64,000 nt of DNA from Oceanobacillus oncorhynchi (lineage in GTDB: Bacteria; Bacillota; Bacilli; Bacillales; Amphibacillaceae), in NCBI RefSeq assembly GCF_000821065.1, contig NZ_CDGG01000001.1, forward strand, positions 992,001 through 1,056,000. The letters run 5' to 3'. The notes under the pieces were generated by a model. That model ran no database searches. It was not told the DNA's origin and saw only the letters and a program-made list of their open reading frames with translations. Made by a program: the position numbers and the translations under genes. Shown piece after piece: positions 1 to 10,637 of this stretch. Within the stretch, counting starts at the first letter, position 1. Each line of letters begins with the position of its first letter.

Positions 1-59
1 AAGAAGTTATTACTTCACCAATATATTAAATACGTTGACGGGAAAAAAGGAAAAGACCA

Positions 60-328
60 TAGCTTTTACAGAGATCTGGGGGTGCTGGAAGCCCAGAATA
101 GCTACTTATTCCGACATCGTCCCTGAGTGTCACATGGAAAGGAATATTCCAATTATATGTGACCAGGTGCATGGTAATCTATGTACCTGTTATCAAACAT
201 AGCTCTAGCAGCTATTGAGGCAAAGTTTGAAAGAACTTTGTAAAACTGGGTGGTACCGTGAAAAGCAGATCCTTTTCGCCCCATACATGATAGGAAAGCA
301 TGTACATGGGGGGAAAAGGGTCTTTTTT
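60..328 (+). promoter_or_regulatory. T-box riboswitch leader of the ilv-leu operon
   Basis: Seen: the T-box core (GGGTGGTACCGTG, 248-260) is followed by a strong intrinsic terminator (5' arm about 268-289, 3' arm about 300-322, then a T run). A Stem I-like hairpin lies at 70-96 (AGAGATCTGGGGGTGCTGG then AGCCCAGA). Known for the family: uncharged tRNA pairs with a specifier codon and with the T-box bulge, favouring the antiterminator. The likeliest specifier is ATC (Ile) at 116-118, just before GTCCCTGAG, the usual place for it; this assignment is an inference. It would induce the downstream genes on isoleucine starvation. Confidence 0.88.
268..326 (+). terminator. T-box attenuator terminator
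   Basis: The arms run from GATCCTTTTCGCCCC to GGGGGGAAAAGGGTC and are followed by TTTTTT. The 5' arm lies right after the T-box sequence, so it can alternatively join the antiterminator helix. Confidence 0.85.
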
Positions 329-504
329 AATTATTTTCGTAAAAACCCGAAACCAATCGCATGACAAATAGTTAGTTTAATTGAAAATTTCAGTTTTTTT
401 AGCAAATAGGAAAATATCAGCGTATTCCATTTGTGTAACACAATCATTCATCCGAAAGCGTGGTGAATGGCACGTTTTCTAAAAGAAAAAGGAGGGGCAT
501 TGTT

Positions 505-2226
505 GTGAAAGTTAATGCAAATCAAGGGGTAGAAGTGAAGAGTAATTTGGTCACAGGGTCTGATTTGTTAGTGCAGGCATTGGAAAAAGCAGGTGTTGAA
601 GTAGTGTTTGGTTACCCGGGAGGTGCTGTTTTACCAATTTATGATGCGCTGCACCGTAACGATACAACCTTCAAGCATGTACTTTCGCGACATGAGCAAG
701 GCTCCATACATGCGGCGGAAGGTTATGCAAGAGTGTCAGGGAAACCAGGTGTTGTTATTGCAACCTCAGGCCCGGGGGCAACGAATTTAATTACAGGAAT
801 TACGGATGCCATGATGGATTCGATTCCATTAGTTGTATTCACGGGGCAGGTTGCGAAGCAGGTTATTGGGACAGATGCTTTTCAGGAAGCAGATGTCATG
901 GGAATCACGACACCAGTTACAAAGTATAATTACCAGGTAAATGATATCGCGGACTTGCCGAGAATCGTGAACGAGGCATTTCATGTTGCAACAACAGGGA
1001 GACCAGGTCCGGTAGTTATTGACATTCCTAAAAGTATTTCCGAAACTGTAACAATCAATGATTACGAGGATGATTTTTATTTGCCGGGCTATCAGCCGAC
1101 AGTTTATCCGAACCCGATGCAAATCTCAAAAGTAACGGATGAACTAAGCAAAGCAGAAAAGCCGGTCATACTCGCTGGAGCAGGAATTTTAATTGCAGGA
1201 GCAACAGAAGAGTTAAAGCAATTTGTCAACAATTGGGAGATTCCGGTTGTCACGACACTGCTGGGACTGGGAAGCTATCCCGGCGGAGATAACCTGTCGC
1301 TTGGCATGGGCGGAATGCATGGAACGTATGCAGCAAATAGAGCCATTTATGAAAGTGACTTGCTTATCAATATCGGAGCACGGTTTGATGATCGATTGAC
1401 TGGAAATCTGCAGCATTTTGCTCCTAATGCAAAAGTAGCTCATATCGATATTGACCCAGCTGAAATAGGGAAAAACGTTGAAACAGCAATCCCAATCGTA
1501 GCAGATGCGAAACAGGCGTTGAACGTACTTCTGCTGCAGGAAGTAAACCGCGGAGATTATACAGCCTGGTTAGATAAAATCAAGAAGAATCAAAAAGAAT
1601 ATCCGTTATGGTACAACCGCGAGGATAACCCAATCAGCCCGCAATGGCTAATCGAGCAGGTATATGAAAAGTCGAATGGAGAAGCGGTTGTGACAACCGA
1701 TGTAGGACAGCATCAAATGTGGGCAGCTCAGTTCTACACCTTCAAGAACCCGGATAATTGGGTGACTTCTGGAGGGCTTGGCACGATGGGCTTTGGTTTT
1801 CCTGCAGCAATCGGCGCACAAATCGCCAAGCCGGATAAGATGGTTATCTCTATCGTAGGAGATGGCGGTTTTCAAATGACATTGCAGGAGCTGTCTATCT
1901 TGAAAACACAGAATTTGCCAGTAAAAGTGGTTATTCTGAATAATGAAGCACTTGGAATGGTAAGACAGTGGCAGGAAACATTTTATGAAGAACGTTACTC
2001 TCATTCCTTATTTTCAGAAAACCCTGATTTTGTGAAACTGGCAGAGAGTTATGGAATCAAAGGAATGCGTGTAGAGGATGAAAAGAATGTTCCAGATGCG
2101 CTGGAGGAAGCTTTCTCGCATGATGGCCCGGTTGTTATTGACTGCCGGATTGAAAGACAGACATGTGTATACCCGATGATTGCACCAGGCAAAGGAATGC
2201 ACGAAATGATTGGGGTGACAAAATAA
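505..2226 (+). CDS. ilvB: Acetolactate synthase large (catalytic) subunit
   Basis: ThDP-dependent enzyme that condenses two pyruvates, or pyruvate and 2-oxobutyrate, as the first common step of Val/Leu/Ile synthesis in the cytosol. The 573-residue product has the three-domain layout: an N-terminal pyrimidine-binding domain with [16 protein letters not shown] and the [15 protein letters not shown] glutamate region, a central FAD-type domain (GARFDDR), and a C-terminal ThDP domain with GDGGFQMT...NNEALGMV. I chose GTG at 505 because GGAGGGG at 491-497 lies 7 nt upstream; the longer frame to 460 adds 15 unconserved residues. First gene of the T-box operon; ilvN starts 2 nt after its stop. Confidence 0.96.
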   Translation: MKVNANQGVEVKSNLVTGSDLLVQALEKAGVEVVFGYPGGAVLPIYDALHRNDTTFKHVLSRHEQGSIHAAEGYARVSGKPGVVIATSGPGATNLITGITDAMMDSIPLVVFTGQVAKQVIGTDAFQEADVMGITTPVTKYNYQVNDIADLPRIVNEAFHVATTGRPGPVVIDIPKSISETVTINDYEDDFYLPGYQPTVYPNPMQISKVTDELSKAEKPVILAGAGILIAGATEELKQFVNNWEIPVVTTLLGLGSYPGGDNLSLGMGGMHGTYAANRAIYESDLLINIGARFDDRLTGNLQHFAPNAKVAHIDIDPAEIGKNVETAIPIVADAKQALNVLLLQEVNRGDYTAWLDKIKKNQKEYPLWYNREDNPISPQWLIEQVYEKSNGEAVVTTDVGQHQMWAAQFYTFKNPDNWVTSGGLGTMGFGFPAAIGAQIAKPDKMVISIVGDGGFQMTLQELSILKTQNLPVKVVILNNEALGMVRQWQETFYEERYSHSLFSENPDFVKLAESYGIKGMRVEDEKNVPDALEEAFSHDGPVVIDCRIERQTCVYPMIAPGKGMHEMIGVTK

Positions 2227-2227
2227 A

Positions 2228-2755
2228 ATGAAACGGATAATCATTGCCACCGTTCAAGATCGCGGCGGGGTATTAAATCGAATCACTGGCATGCTCCACA
2301 GACGCCAGTTCAATATTGAAAGTATTTCTGTCGGCGCTTCGGATGTAAAAGGTATTTCCAAAATGACATTTGTTGTCGAAATTTCGGATAAGCAGAAGCT
2401 GGAGCAATTAACGAAGCAGCTGAATAAACAAATCGATGTCATTAAGGTTTTAGATGTCACAGATAAAGCCATTGTGACTAGAGAACTCGCTTTAGTAAAA
2501 GTGGTCGCGAACAATCAGACGAGACCTGAAATTATGACACTGATTACGGCATTCCGTGCAGATGTAATTGATATCAGCAAAGACAGCCTGATGATACAGG
2601 TTACCGGCAAGCCGGAAAAAGTCGATGCATTGATTGGATTGCTGCGGCCATATGGCATCAAAGATTTAACAAAAACAGGATTAACAGCATTTCCAAGAGG
2701 TTATCAACCTGAACAAGGTTTTAGTGAGCTGAACAATATGTCAGCCCATGGATAA
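2228..2755 (+). CDS. ilvN: Acetolactate synthase small (regulatory) subunit
   Basis: Regulatory partner of IlvB that confers valine feedback inhibition and raises catalytic activity. The 175 residues begin with an ACT domain (RIIIATVQDRGGVLNRITGML..RRQFNIESISVG) followed by the C-terminal small-subunit domain (ELALVKVVAN...TGKPEKVDALIGLL). Length and order match the family (IlvN/IlvH). The start is 2 nt after the ilvB stop with GGGGTGA inside the end of ilvB as ribosome site, so translation is probably coupled, giving balanced subunits. Confidence 0.95.
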   Translation: MKRIIIATVQDRGGVLNRITGMLHRRQFNIESISVGASDVKGISKMTFVVEISDKQKLEQLTKQLNKQIDVIKVLDVTDKAIVTRELALVKVVANNQTRPEIMTLITAFRADVIDISKDSLMIQVTGKPEKVDALIGLLRPYGIKDLTKTGLTAFPRGYQPEQGFSELNNMSAHG

Positions 2756-2784
2756 TAAATAATTATAATAATAGACAAAGATGA

Positions 2785-4208
<1,424 letters not shown>

Positions 4209-4226
4209 GAAGAAGGAGAAATAATA

Positions 4227-5333
4227 ATGGAAAAGAAAATTGTCCTGTTACCTGGAGATGGAATTGGTAAAGAAATTATGGAGTCAGCAAAAAAGGTACT
4301 CGCAGCGATTGAAAGTGAATATCATCATCGGTTTATTCTCCAGGAGTGTGCAATTGGCGGAGATGCTCTTGACCGTTATGGTGTGCCATTGCCAGATGAT
4401 ACACTTCATGCATGTAACGAAGCAGATGCTGTCTTGCTCGGGTCAGTGGGAGGTCCTAAATGGGATAATCAGCCGCCGAAATTCAGACCGGAAAAAGGGT
4501 TGCTGGGAATTCGCAAAGGCTTAGGCTTATTTGCAAATCTGCGCCCTGTGAAGACATTCCCGCCCCTGTTACATGCCTCTCCTTTAAAAGAAGAAATTGT
4601 CAAAGATTCTGATATGATGATTGTTCGTGAATTGACTGGCGGTTTGTATTTCGGCGAACCTAGTGAACGCAGAAACAATGGAGAAGACGTGGTAGATACA
4701 CTCGCTTATTCGAGACACGAGATTGAAAGAATCGTAGAAAAGGGCTTTGAGTCTGCACAAATACGTAATAAGCATCTAACTTCGGTGGATAAAGCAAATG
4801 TATTAGAATCCAGCCGGGTCTGGAGAGAAATCGTAAATGAAAAAGCAGTTGATTATCCAGATGTAGAAGTAGAGCATTTGCTGGTAGATGCCGCTGCAAT
4901 GAAGCTGATTACCAACCCAAGCGGATTTGATGTAGTTGTCACAGAGAATTTATTTGGCGACATTTTAAGCGATGAAGCTTCGGTTCTGACAGGATCGCTT
5001 GGCATGCTTCCATCAGCAAGTGTCCGCACAGACGGTTTAGGAATGTATGAGCCGGTCCATGGTTCAGCTCCTGATATCGCTGGAAAAGGAATTGCGAATC
5101 CAATCGGCATGATTTTATCCACGGCATTAATGCTGGAATACTCCCTGGGGATGCAGGAAGAAGCGAAAGCAATCGAATCCGCGGTGATGGATTGCCTGGA
5201 GCAGGGCTATCATACAGCAGATTTAAAAATTAAAGATGGCAAACAAATGAGTACAGATGAAATAACAGAAGCGATTATCGAAAATTTAACGACAAAGTGT
5301 ATTTCTGATTCAATTTGTAGCTCTTATGTATAA
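4227..5333 (+). CDS. leuB: 3-isopropylmalate dehydrogenase
   Basis: NAD-dependent oxidative decarboxylation of 3-isopropylmalate, third step of leucine synthesis. The 368 residues include LLPGDGIGKEI at the N-terminus, the substrate arginines in GLFANLRPVKTFP and VRELTGGLYFGEP, the lysine/aspartate set in TSVDKANVLESSRVWRE, and the Mg-binding aspartates near NLFGDILSDEASVLTGSLGM, then GLGMYEPVHGSAPDIAGKGIANP. Length is typical. AGAAGGAG is placed well for the ATG. The tail KCISDSICSSYV is not obviously conserved. The frame is intact although leuA just upstream is dead. Confidence 0.96.
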   Translation: MEKKIVLLPGDGIGKEIMESAKKVLAAIESEYHHRFILQECAIGGDALDRYGVPLPDDTLHACNEADAVLLGSVGGPKWDNQPPKFRPEKGLLGIRKGLGLFANLRPVKTFPPLLHASPLKEEIVKDSDMMIVRELTGGLYFGEPSERRNNGEDVVDTLAYSRHEIERIVEKGFESAQIRNKHLTSVDKANVLESSRVWREIVNEKAVDYPDVEVEHLLVDAAAMKLITNPSGFDVVVTENLFGDILSDEASVLTGSLGMLPSASVRTDGLGMYEPVHGSAPDIAGKGIANPIGMILSTALMLEYSLGMQEEAKAIESAVMDCLEQGYHTADLKIKDGKQMSTDEITEAIIENLTTKCISDSICSSYV

Positions 5334-5337
5334 GGAA

Positions 5338-5481
5338 GTTCAAAAAGTCACCAAATGATAAGCGGCGAATCTCCGCGTTGACGTGTCTTTTCCGATACTC
5401 ACGTATTTAAAAACATACGCTCCGTTCGTAAAAGCCACGTCGCCTTGACCTTCTTGCTTCTAATTTGGCGCCTTTTTGAAC
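5338..5481. repeat. Long imperfect palindrome between leuB and leuC
   Basis: Outer arms GTTCAAAAAGTCACCAAAT and ATTTGGCGCCTTTTTGAAC are complementary with about 3 mismatches. Inner arms GACGTGTCTTTTCCG and CGTAAAAGCCACGTC are complementary with 2. Together they can fold into one long hairpin of about 144 nt. It lies in transcribed operon space and has no T run of its own, so it is more like a non-autonomous (MITE-like) repeat than a terminator. A short sequence with the same ends lies at 22159-22192. Confidence 0.7.
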
Positions 5482-5543
5482 ACGTATTATAAGAAAGTTG
5501 AACTATTTTAAGGACGATATGTATCGTTTCGGAGGTGTAGAAA

Positions 5544-6950
5544 TTGGGAAAGGCTTTGACAGCATTTGAAAAAATTTGGAATAAGCATGTTGTAAAAGAA
5601 GAGGAAGGAAAGCCGGCTCTTTTATATATCGACCAGCATCTTGTTCATGAGGTAACGTCTCCGCAGGCGTTTGAAGGTTTAAGGCTGAATGGACGAAAGG
5701 TAAGGCGTCCGGATTTAACCTTTGCTACAATGGATCACAACGTTCCAACTATTAACAGAGAAAACATGAAGGACGAAATTTCCAAAAAACAAATGGAAGC
5801 TCTAAAAAAGAATTGTGCCGATTTTGGCGTGAAGCTGGCGGATATGTATCATCCGGATCAAGGGATTGTCCATATCATTGGGCCGCAGTTAGGTTTAACC
5901 CAACCGGGAAAAACCATTGTTTGCGGGGATAGCCATACATCCACACATGGAGCATTTGGAGCATTTGCATTTGGGATTGGAACCAGTGAAGTAGAGCATG
6001 TTTTGGCAACACAGACAATCTGGCAAGACAAACCTAAAACATTGAATGTTCAAGTCGTTGGAGATTTAGGCGTTGGAGTGACAGCGAAAGATTTGATTCT
6101 GGCGATTATTGCAAAATTCGGCGTTCGTTTTGGAACAGGATATGTAATGGAATACACTGGTGACGCCATTCGTAAATTAACGATGGAAGAGAGAATGACG
6201 GTTTGTAATATGTCCATTGAAGCTGGCGCACGTGCCGGTTTAATCAGTCCGGATGAAACAACCGTAGAATTCCTTCGCGGCCGTGAAATGGTTCCAGAAG
6301 GAGAAGCTTTTGAAGCTTTAGCAGAAGAATGGTTAGCACTGGCAACAGATGAGGGTGCAGAATTTGATCATACCGTTACCATCTATGCAGACGAAATTGA
6401 ACCACAGGTAACCTGGGGAACAAACCCTGGAATGGGCGTTCCAGTCAATGCTTCTACACCGACAATTGCCGACTCAGAGTATCCGGACGAAGTAGAACGT
6501 GCTCTGACCTATATGGATTTAGAAGAAAATCAGCCGATCACATCGATTCATGTCGATCATGTCTTTATTGGGTCTTGTACGAATTCCCGATTGAGTGACC
6601 TGAAAAAAGCCTCGAAAATTGTAGAAGGCAAGAAGGTAAAAGACGGTATTAAAGCAATCGTGGTACCTGGATCATTTTTGGTAAAACAGCAGGCGGAGGA
6701 AATCGGCCTTGATAAAATCTTTATAGATGCCGGATTTGAGTGGAGAAATTCAGGCTGCAGTATGTGTCTGGGAATGAATGATGATATTGTCCCTGCTGGC
6801 GGCAGATGTGCATCGACGTCAAACCGGAACTTTGAAGGAAGACAAGGAAATGGAGCGCGCACACACTTGGTAAGTCCAGAAATGGCGGCTGCAGCAGCAA
6901 TTGAAGGACATTTTGTAGACGTGAGAAAATATGTTGGAGTACCGAGTTAG
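5544..6950 (+). CDS. leuC: 3-isopropylmalate dehydratase large subunit
   Basis: With LeuD forms the aconitase-type isomerase that interconverts 2- and 3-isopropylmalate. The 468 residues show [40 protein letters not shown] (first cluster cysteine) and [11 protein letters not shown] (two further cysteines of the [4Fe-4S] cluster). Start is TTG at 5544 behind GGAGGTG (5531-5537). The length equals that of Bacillus LeuC. It follows the palindromic repeat, so it may depend on readthrough or on an internal promoter that I cannot identify. Confidence 0.96.
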   Translation: MGKALTAFEKIWNKHVVKEEEGKPALLYIDQHLVHEVTSPQAFEGLRLNGRKVRRPDLTFATMDHNVPTINRENMKDEISKKQMEALKKNCADFGVKLADMYHPDQGIVHIIGPQLGLTQPGKTIVCGDSHTSTHGAFGAFAFGIGTSEVEHVLATQTIWQDKPKTLNVQVVGDLGVGVTAKDLILAIIAKFGVRFGTGYVMEYTGDAIRKLTMEERMTVCNMSIEAGARAGLISPDETTVEFLRGREMVPEGEAFEALAEEWLALATDEGAEFDHTVTIYADEIEPQVTWGTNPGMGVPVNASTPTIADSEYPDEVERALTYMDLEENQPITSIHVDHVFIGSCTNSRLSDLKKASKIVEGKKVKDGIKAIVVPGSFLVKQQAEEIGLDKIFIDAGFEWRNSGCSMCLGMNDDIVPAGGRCASTSNRNFEGRQGNGARTHLVSPEMAAAAAIEGHFVDVRKYVGVPS

Positions 6951-6962
6951 GAGGAGTAGATG

Positions 6963-7544
6963 ATGGAAGCTTTTAAAGAGCATAAAGGAATTGCTGCTCC
7001 GTTAAATCGCAGTAACGTAGATACAGATCAGATTATACCGAAGCAATTTTTAAAACGAATTGAACGCACCGGCTTTGGTGAATTTTTATTTTTCCATTGG
7101 CGTTTTGACGATGACGGGAACTTACGTGATGATTTTGTTTTAAATCAGCCCAAATATGAAAATGCTACAGTGCTTTTAGCAGGCGATAATTTTGGCTGCG
7201 GCTCCTCCCGTGAGCATGCACCATGGGCATTGGAGGATTACGGATTTAAAGTAATTATTGCTCCGGACTTTGCCGATATTTTTTATAATAATTCGTTGAA
7301 AAACGGCATATTAGTAATAAAGATGAATGAAGAACAGGTGCAGCAATGGATGAAAAAAGCGGAAGATGGTTTAACCCTGGATGTTGATCTAGAAAATCAG
7401 AAAATTACAGATGCAGATGGCACGGTTGTTTCCTTTGATATTCCAGCTTACCATAAGGAAAAGCTTCTTAACGGCTGGGACGATATCGCACTGACGCTTT
7501 TAGAAGAAGATGCGATTAAGGCATTTGAAGAAAAACGTGCTTAG
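6963..7544 (+). CDS. leuD: 3-isopropylmalate dehydratase small subunit
   Basis: Swivel-domain partner of LeuC. The 193 residues contain the family signatures APLNRSNVDTDQIIPKQFLK near the N-terminus and FGCGSSREHAPWAL, the substrate-binding loop. Of two in-frame ATGs, 6963 is preferred over 6960 because GAGGAG (6951-6956) then lies 6 nt away rather than 3. leuC ends at 6950, so the pair is co-translated. Confidence 0.95.
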   Translation: MEAFKEHKGIAAPLNRSNVDTDQIIPKQFLKRIERTGFGEFLFFHWRFDDDGNLRDDFVLNQPKYENATVLLAGDNFGCGSSREHAPWALEDYGFKVIIAPDFADIFYNNSLKNGILVIKMNEEQVQQWMKKAEDGLTLDVDLENQKITDADGTVVSFDIPAYHKEKLLNGWDDIALTLLEEDAIKAFEEKRA

Positions 7545-7630
7545 AGATGATAAGCAGCTTTAATTATGAGAAAATAGAGAGATAGATAGAAAACTATAAT
7601 GAATAAGAGGACTGAAGGAGTGTGGATTCA

Positions 7631-8638
7631 CTTGGGGATCGCTTAACTGGTGAAAAAGTATATCAAGCATGGAAGAAATTAAAGCCAATTGTTCATCAAA
7701 CACCGCTGTTAACATCACATACAACAGATGAATTAGTAGGGAAGCATGTCTATTGTAAGATGGAAAATCAGCAAAAAACGGGTGCATTTAAGTTTCGGGG
7801 CGCAAGTTACAAACTGATGCAGATGACAGATGAAGAGCTTGAGAATGGTGTTATTACTGCATCTGCCGGAAATCATGCGCAGGGAGTTGCACATGCCGCA
7901 TCCAAATTAGGTGTGAAGGCAACAATATTTATGTCAGAGGGCACACCGCTTGCGAAAGTGAATGCAACCAGAAATTATGGTGCAGATGTTATCCTGACAG
8001 GAGAGAGCTTTCAAGAAGCTTATCAGGCCTCACTGGAGCATCAGCTGAAAACTGGCGCAACCTATATTCATCCTTTCGACGATCATGATATTATGGCTGG
8101 ACAAGGTACTATTGCTATGGAGCTGCTGCGTCAGGAAGACCGTATCGATACGATTTTAGTACCAATTGGCGGCGGCGGTTTAATCAGTGGAATTGCAGTT
8201 GCTGCTAAGCATATCAACCGAAATATCAAAGTGATTGGTGTACAGGCTGAAGGAGCTGCAGCTATTTATGACAGCTATCGCACTAAACAGGTGAAAAAAT
8301 GGACGCAGGTGAACACCATTGCAGAAGGTATTGCAGTAAAGGAACCCGGAAAGCATACTTTACCGATCATCCGGGAATATGTCGATGATATTGTCACTGT
8401 AACTGATGAACAAATTGCTGCAGCGATTATATATATGCTTGAACGGAATAAAACATTGATGGAAGGAGCTGGAGCAGCCGCTCTGGCAGCCCTATTCGCA
8501 CATCATCATCAGCTTCGTTCTAGACATTGCGGAGTCATCGTGAGTGGTGGGAACCTCGATATCGGGAACATGCAGCGAATTCAAGAGTTATCCGAAAAGT
8601 ATAAGCCAAAAAAAGTTAAATCATATGTCGCTTTGTAA
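7631..8638 (+). CDS. ilvA: Threonine ammonia-lyase, short form without regulatory domain
   Basis: PLP-dependent deamination of threonine to 2-oxobutyrate, which feeds isoleucine synthesis. Seen: PLP-lysine motif KTGAFKFRGA, ASAGNHAQGVA, the phosphate-binding GGGGLISG and VSGGNLDIGN. TTG at 7631 is preferred because GAAGGAGTG (7614-7622) lies 8 nt upstream; the GTG at 7622 is too close. At about 335 residues it is the size of the catabolic (TdcB) type and lacks the C-terminal ACT-like domain of the approximately 420-residue B. subtilis IlvA. Position at the end of the ilv-leu operon argues for a biosynthetic role, perhaps without isoleucine feedback; the latter is an inference. Confidence 0.88.
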   Translation, partial: LGDRLTGEKVYQAWKKLKPIVHQTPLLTSHTTDELVGKHVYCKMENQQKTGAFKFRGASYKLMQMTDEELENGVITASAGNHAQGVAHAASKLGVKATIFMSEGTPLAKVNATRNYGADVILTGESFQEAYQASLEHQLKTGATYIHPFDDHDIMAGQGTIAMELLRQEDRIDTILVPIGGGGLISGIAVAAKHINRNIKVIGVQAEGAAAIYDSYRTKQVKKWTQVNTIAEGIAVKEPGKHTLPIIREYVDDIVTVTDEQIAAAIIYMLERNKTLMEGAGAAALAALFAHHHQLRSRHCGVIVSGGNLDIGNMQRIQELSEKYKPKKVKSYVAL

Positions 8639-8643
8639 AATGA

Positions 8644-8685
8644 AACTTCATTCCGTAAGGGAAACCTTATGGAATGAAGTTTTTT
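8644..8685 (+). terminator. Terminator of the ilv-leu operon
   Basis: AACTTCATTCC pairs with GGAATGAAGTT around a second short stem GTAAGG/CCTTAT, followed by six T. It lies directly after ilvA. Confidence 0.9.
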
Positions 8686-8690
8686 AGTGT

Positions 8691-9600
8691 TGTGAAAAAT
8701 GAATAGAAACAAAAAGGTCTGCAGATAAAATCAAATTTTGTTGCATTTTCTAAAATCGTTTCAAGATAATAGATAAATGTTTAACGTTAAAATATCCAAT
8801 TTAATCCTGTTTTAAAGGTATATCCACCTTTATTAAATTGTTAATATATGTTAAAAATGACGGTATGTAGATGACTCTGACCGATAAAACGACACGAAAG
8901 AAAAGAGAAAGAATGAAAAAAATTATTCCGGTTTTTGTAGTAAATTATTGGAATAATCCCTTGGTTTTAAAGGATTTTAATGTCGTAAAGGAAAAAATGT
9001 ATATCGTTTCCAATTTTATTTTTTGCCAAAATCTATTGATTTTAGGGAGGTTATAAACTATAATTTCAAAGTATATTAAGGTTTGTTTACGATAAGTTTT
9101 CGAACTTTAACTTTTTGAAATAAAAATGCAATATTTTATAAGAGTCAGAGATGAGAGAAAATAGAATAGATTTTACTGTATTAAAGCGATAAAATTCTCG
9201 TTTATTTACGGACAATTTTCAGAAAAATTTCAACAGTTATACTTTTATCATACTACATAATGTTATACGAGATAAAACAGTCGCTTAATCGGTGCACTAG
9301 ATTTATATCATAGATGATTGCTGCAGCAATTATAAAACGAAACTTCAGCCAGTGGAAGTTGAGTGATTCAGGGAGATAACGGACGGTTCTCCGTGATAAA
9401 ACAGATATGATTTAGTAGAAGAGCAGAGCTTAGACCAGGAATGTTTGTACAAATCTTTTTAGTTAGGAATTAATTAAAATGAATGAGTGTACATGCATTT
9501 TTTTATTCAGAAATTACTCAAATTTTTGTCATCTGAGTATTCAATAAATAGAAAAGGAGGGGGCTGAAATTTTTACGGAGAGATTCATACAGCGTAGAGA
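8691..9600. other. AT-rich intergenic region without a convincing gene
   Basis: About 900 bp between two operons. A possible 61-codon frame (8871-9056) has no good ribosome site or recognisable homology and is not called. Small symmetries are present: the palindrome ATTGCTGCAGCAAT at 9317-9330 and a hairpin AACTTC/GAAGTT at 9341-9360. A CodY-like box (9214-9228) suggests that the region holds the distal control sequences of the peptide transporter operon. Confidence 0.5.
9214..9228 (+). promoter_or_regulatory. CodY-like binding box
   Basis: AATTTTCAGAAAAAT matches the published CodY consensus AATTTTCWGAAAATT at 14 of 15 positions. CodY senses GTP and branched-chain amino acids and commonly represses peptide transport operons in Bacillaceae. 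The box lies about 400 bp before the first transporter gene, so the promoter would have to lie near it; no clear sigma-A promoter was identified. Confidence 0.55.
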
Positions 9601-9629
9601 AAACAATTTGAGTAAGGGGGGACACGGGT

Positions 9630-10637
9630 TTGAGTAATGAATTGCTAAAAATAAAAAACCTTAAAACATCTTTTCGGATTGACGATGAATATTACGCAGC
9701 GGTGGATGATGTAACGCTTACGTTGAATAAAAATGAAATATTGGGGATTGTTGGAGAATCCGGTTCAGGAAAAAGCGCTTTGGCATTTTCAATCATGCGT
9801 TTACACACGAGAGCGAAAATAGAGGGAGAAATTTCGTTAAATAATCAAAATATTGTTAAGATGCCAAAATCGAAGCTGAACAAAATACGCGGAGACGAGA
9901 TGGCGATGATTTTCCAGGATCCGCTGACTGCATTAAACCCATTGATGCCCATTGGCAGGCAAATTGAAGAGAACTTATTTTTGCATAATAAAAAACTGGG
10001 GCAGCAGGGCAGAAAGAAACGCACGATTGAATTGCTTAATTTAGTAGGCATTCCAAGACCAGAGCGAGTTTATGAGCAATTTCCACATGAATTATCCGGA
10101 GGGATGAGGCAGCGTGTCATTATAGCAATTGCAATTGCCAATGATCCAGAGCTGTTGATTGCTGATGAGCCGACTACTGCTTTGGATGTGACGATTCAGG
10201 CGCAAATTCTTGATTTAATCCAAGAATTAAAACAAAAAATACATGCAGGGATTATTTTGATCACTCATGATTTAGGCGTTGTTGCGGAAATGGCTGACCG
10301 GGTGGCGGTTATGTATGCTGGGCAAATTGTAGAAATAGCACCTGTGGATAAGTTGTTTGCTAATCCGCTTCATCCTTATACAAGATCCTTATTAAATTCG
10401 GTGCCGACAGAAGGACAGGACAGGCTTCATGTGATTCAAGGTGTTGTGCCGACGTTAAAAAACCTGCCGAGAACAGGCTGTCGTTTTGCAGAGCGTATCC
10501 CTTGGGTCGATGCATCTCATCACGAGGAGAACCCAGACTTACATGAAGTGGAACCTGGGCATTTTGTCAGATGTACTTGTTATAAGCATTTTTACTTCCC
10601 GGATAATAAGGAGGAACAGGAAAATGGCGTTTCTTGA
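9630..10637 (+). CDS. Peptide ABC transporter ATPase (OppD/DppD type)
   Basis: First of two ATPases energising oligopeptide import. The 335 residues show Walker A GESGSGKSALAFS (about 44-56), Q-loop MIFQDPLTALNP, signature LSGGMRQRV, Walker B LLIADEPTTALDV and the H-loop LITHDLGVV, followed by the C-terminal Opp/Dpp extension (PLHPYTRSLLNSVP). The extension keeps GCRF but lacks the second cysteine usual in this motif (GCRFAERIPW). TTG start at 9630 with AAGGGGGGA 8 nt upstream. The 3' end overlaps the next ATPase by 14 bp. Confidence 0.92.
   Translation: MSNELLKIKNLKTSFRIDDEYYAAVDDVTLTLNKNEILGIVGESGSGKSALAFSIMRLHTRAKIEGEISLNNQNIVKMPKSKLNKIRGDEMAMIFQDPLTALNPLMPIGRQIEENLFLHNKKLGQQGRKKRTIELLNLVGIPRPERVYEQFPHELSGGMRQRVIIAIAIANDPELLIADEPTTALDVTIQAQILDLIQELKQKIHAGIILITHDLGVVAEMADRVAVMYAGQIVEIAPVDKLFANPLHPYTRSLLNSVPTEGQDRLHVIQGVVPTLKNLPRTGCRFAERIPWVDASHHEENPDLHEVEPGHFVRCTCYKHFYFPDNKEEQENGVS

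Noticed and set aside
360..410. CodY-like sequence (TTGAAAATTTCAG) before ilvB
   Set aside because: About five mismatches to the consensus, too weak in an AT-rich leader.
8871..9056. 61-codon ORF between the ilv-leu and peptide transporter operons
   Set aside because: No adequate ribosome site, AT-rich composition like its surroundings and no recognisable protein features.
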